Assembly: GCA_020216575.1 (NCBI GenBank) | Contig: JAIUYC010000233.1 | Location: 1 to 6,468, forward strand | Source of the DNA: Coleofasciculus sp. S288 | GTDB taxonomy: Bacteria; Cyanobacteriota; Cyanobacteriia; Cyanobacteriales; Coleofasciculaceae | Direction: 5' to 3' | DNA length: 6,468 bases | Part shown: piece by piece, positions 5,901 through 6,468 of the stretch | Position numbering within the stretch: position 1 is the stretch's first letter | How the letters are laid out: every line of letters starts with the position of its first letter | The notes under the pieces: model-generated | Told to the model about the DNA's origin: nothing | Seen by the model: only the letters and a program-made list of their open reading frames with translations | Databases searched by the model: none | Translations under genes and position numbers: made by a program

Positions 5901-6468
5901 GAGTTGGGTGTGGAGTATTGCATTCAATCCTAACGGAATGCAACTGGCTAGTGGCAGCTACGATCAAACCGTTAAACTGTGGGACATTAGCGCCGCTCAA
6001 TGCCTGAAAACCCTGCAAGGACACACCAGTCCAGTTGTCTGTGTTGCCTTTAGTCCTGACGGGAAACTACTGGCAAGCAGTGAGTTTGATGGGATTATCA
6101 AGCTGTGGAACGTTGACACTGGGGAATGCTGCCAAACCTTGAAAGGACACACCAATAGCGTATGGTCGGTAACGTTTAGCCCTAAGGTCGAGTGGTTACT
6201 GAGTGCCAGCTTTGACCAAACCCTTAAACTTTGGTCAGTCTCGACAGGCGAATGTCTCCAGACTTTTAGCGGACATCAGGGTGCTGTCACTGTTGCCCGA
6301 TTTAGTCCAGACGGTCAGTTCATTGTCAGTGGTAGTTTAGATCGCACGCTTAAACGTTGGAATATTCATACAGGGCAATGCGATGCGACGTTGACGGGTC
6401 ACTCCGAACTCGTTTTTACGTTGCTCGTTGCCTCTATCCAATTTGGAGATGAAGCCTCTGCAATGCTC
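2998..6468 (+). CDS. STAND signalling ATPase: HTH-like / NB-ARC / WD40-repeat protein, 3' end outside window
   Basis: An uninterrupted frame of 1157 codons, still open at the right edge. ATG 2998 is the first Met after an in-frame TAG at 2989; no good Shine-Dalgarno sequence precedes it. Residues 1-85 form a helical HTH-like domain (SYRDIAEHLGYDRDYIKQVA) like the N-terminal HTH of cyanobacterial vWA-MoxR-associated and NB-ARC proteins. NB-ARC covers about 112-325: P-loop GLGGMGKTA (139-147, Lys145), Walker B LLVLDNVE (209-216), ITGRDKP with sensor-like Arg256 (253-259), and FGGNPLAL (308-315). A winged-helix/helical part follows to about 520; VIMEYVTE (423-430) sits where the MHD motif is expected. 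Residues 526-562 look pentapeptide-like. WD40 blades run from about 565, with tryptophans from 591 to 1121. By family analogy the propellers sense a ligand and trigger nucleotide-dependent oligomerisation; no effector enzyme domain is seen. It is probably cytosolic. Confidence 0.93.
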   Translation, partial: MTGQEALTLVDTLLHAANLAQGLKDTQSAVFLEIWAGHSYRDIAEHLGYDRDYIKQVASQLWKLIHQAIDEEVSKRNLQSVLRRYQQSQQAANALPVIQCQQDWGEAPDVSRFYGRQGELQTLETWILEDSCRAIAILGLGGMGKTALSVKLAQHVQSQFDWVIWRSLQQAPPLELILSEILPILSGSEVTTDSSIDALMKQLRSKRCLLVLDNVESILQDGNRSGQYQQGFEAYRQLFDRIGDEPHQSCLMITGRDKPGGFAVREGKNLPVRSLHLQGLSGVEAQQILIVKGLEATEAQSQTLANYFGGNPLALKIAATPIQTLFGGNIQAFLAQGSTVFSDLWDLLDRQFDRLSPLQHQIMYWLAINREGVTPAKLQEEILPKVAWRELLEALESLQARSLIEDERSLIETGSGNLAQQPVIMEYVTEHFIQTIEQEITTGNLNLFRTHALIEAQTQDYLRDAQIQFILHPLTERLLTHFATQAQLEEHLCQILASLQHQTAVETGYAGGNLLNLFCHLKTDLKGFDCSQLAIRQAYLANATLHDVDFTGAKISQTVFAETFGGVVSVTFSPDGQSFATSDTKGEIQIWDTRTGEQLVRCRGHQHWTWAVAFSPDGHYLASASDDYRVKLWDVETGECLQTYKGHTYSVSAIAFSPDGQIIASSSQDSTIRLWQVTPIKPNIQTSDSQSKIQNLKSKIVLVGHEGRVWAIAFSPDGQTLASGGEDCTIRLWDVATGDCRCVWQAHLHRVRSVAFSPDGQLLASSSYDQTIKLWDIKTQKYLKTLRGHRQAVTAIAFSPDGQQLASSSFDRTVKLWDVQTGEYLKAFLGHTSRVWTVAYHPNGQQMASGGDDHATKLWNIKTGRCTKTFKGHTNAVLSLALSADCRYLASGHEDQTVRLWDIQSGAIVQTLREHTNRVWSVAFQPATPQPPLVSGARRVLASGSADYTIKLWDLTLGNCLQTLHGHASWVWSIAFNPNGMQLASGSYDQTVKLWDISAAQCLKTLQGHTSPVVCVAFSPDGKLLASSEFDGIIKLWNVDTGECCQTLKGHTNSVWSVTFSPKVEWLLSASFDQTLKLWSVSTGECLQTFSGHQGAVTVARFSPDGQFIVSGSLDRTLKRWNIHTGQCDATLTGHSELVFTLLVASIQFGDEASAML
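4197..4225. repeat. Perfect 13-base inverted repeat made of two HIP1 octamers, inside the STAND gene
   Basis: GCGATCGCTCATC (4197-4209) and GATGAGCGATCGC (4213-4225) are perfect inverted repeats around a 3-base loop GAA. Each arm starts or ends in GCGATCGC. The same stretch is also an imperfect direct repeat: CGATCGCTCATCGAA (4198-4212) against CGATCGCTTATTGAA (4219-4233), 13 of 15 identical, encoding RSLIE twice (401-405, 408-412). It lies just before the MHD-like segment. Confidence 0.85.
5064..5098. repeat. Heptamer tandem repeat captured inside the WD40 coding region
   Basis: Five 7-base units stand in a row: TCAATCC, AAAATCC, AAAATCT, AAAATCC, AAAATTG. They resemble the short tandemly repeated heptamers usually found between genes in filamentous cyanobacteria. 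Here they encode part of the 16-residue excess between blades 3 and 4 (SKIQNLKSKI). Because 7 is not a multiple of 3, each unit is read in a different frame, yet no stop arises. Confidence 0.8.
5779..5816. repeat. C/G-rich imperfect palindromic element inside the WD40 coding region
   Basis: The outer arms ACCCCCC (5779-5785) and GGAGGGT (5810-5816) pair with one mismatch. The inner arms CCCCCCTT (5788-5795) and AAGCGGGG (5799-5806) pair with one mismatch around the loop GGT. The form, runs of C then TT-AA then runs of G, resembles palindromic repeats common between genes in cyanobacteria. It encodes most of PATPQPPLVSGARR, the 10-residue excess in blade 9. Strand composition and residue bias differ sharply from the surrounding blades. 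Confidence 0.75.

Larger units (their letters stand above)
4690..6468 (+). repeat. WD40 repeat array, 126-base period, 13 complete blades plus the start of a 14th
   Basis: Blade-ending tryptophans fall at residues 591, 633, 675, 733, 775, 817, 859, 901, 953, 995, 1037, 1079 and 1121. Every step is 42 residues (126 bases) except 675 to 733 (58) and 901 to 953 (52). A typical blade reads GH..xVWSVAFSPDGQLLASGSxDxTIKLWDxxTGECLQTL. A 14th blade begins at GHSELVF (1134-1140) but lacks the SPDG turn. Fourteen blades would make two seven-bladed propellers. DNA similarity between blades is visible, for example GCGATCGCATT followed by an AGTCCAGA-type segment at 5128 and 5380. Confidence 0.93.

Noticed and set aside
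1..6468. tRNA or rRNA genes
   Set aside because: No tRNA-like cloverleaf or rRNA segment was recognised by eye, and the window is almost fully occupied by protein-coding frames.

Overview
The window looks like chromosomal DNA from a cyanobacterium, most likely a filamentous or otherwise large-genome lineage. Four things support this. There are seven copies of the octamer GCGATCGC (HIP1) in under 6.5 kb. The right-hand gene is a STAND/WD40 protein of a type that is abundant in such genomes. The left-hand cell-wall enzymes are of cyanobacterial flavour. Two non-coding-style cyanobacterial repeat sequences also occur. No species can be named from the sequence.

Left half (1-2804), minus strand: three peptidoglycan-hydrolase genes read right to left. 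The first transcribed is an Amidase_3 N-acetylmuramoyl-L-alanine amidase (2037-2804) with an extra C-terminal domain. After a 168-base gap holding a hairpin, a possible promoter and a long inverted repeat comes an M15-type metallopeptidase with a peptidoglycan-binding tail (783-1868). After 49 bases comes a second, different Amidase_3 enzyme (1-733, cut by the window edge). None has a visible signal peptide, so all three look like leaderless, lysin-type enzymes. The C-terminal domain of the first amidase and the N-terminal domain of the peptidase appear to be the same module, which suggests a shared targeting function.

Right half (2998-6468), plus strand, divergent from the amidases across a 193-base intergenic region: one open frame of 1157 codons that runs off the window. 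It encodes a multidomain signalling ATPase: N-terminal HTH-like domain, NB-ARC NTPase with Walker A and B, a winged-helix/helical region, a short pentapeptide-like stretch, and a WD40 array. Tryptophan positions show 13 complete blades and the start of a 14th at a strict 42-residue period, which fits two seven-bladed propellers.

The period is broken in only two places, and both extra segments are built from DNA that looks like intergenic repeat elements. One is a heptamer tandem repeat (5064-5098), the other a C/G-rich imperfect palindrome (5779-5816). Both sit in frame and in turns predicted on the same face of the propellers. This is the most unusual feature of the window.

How the halves relate is not shown. 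The wall hydrolases probably form one functional group. The STAND protein is likely a sensor or switch, possibly in defence or cell-fate control. Divergent placement alone does not prove a link.
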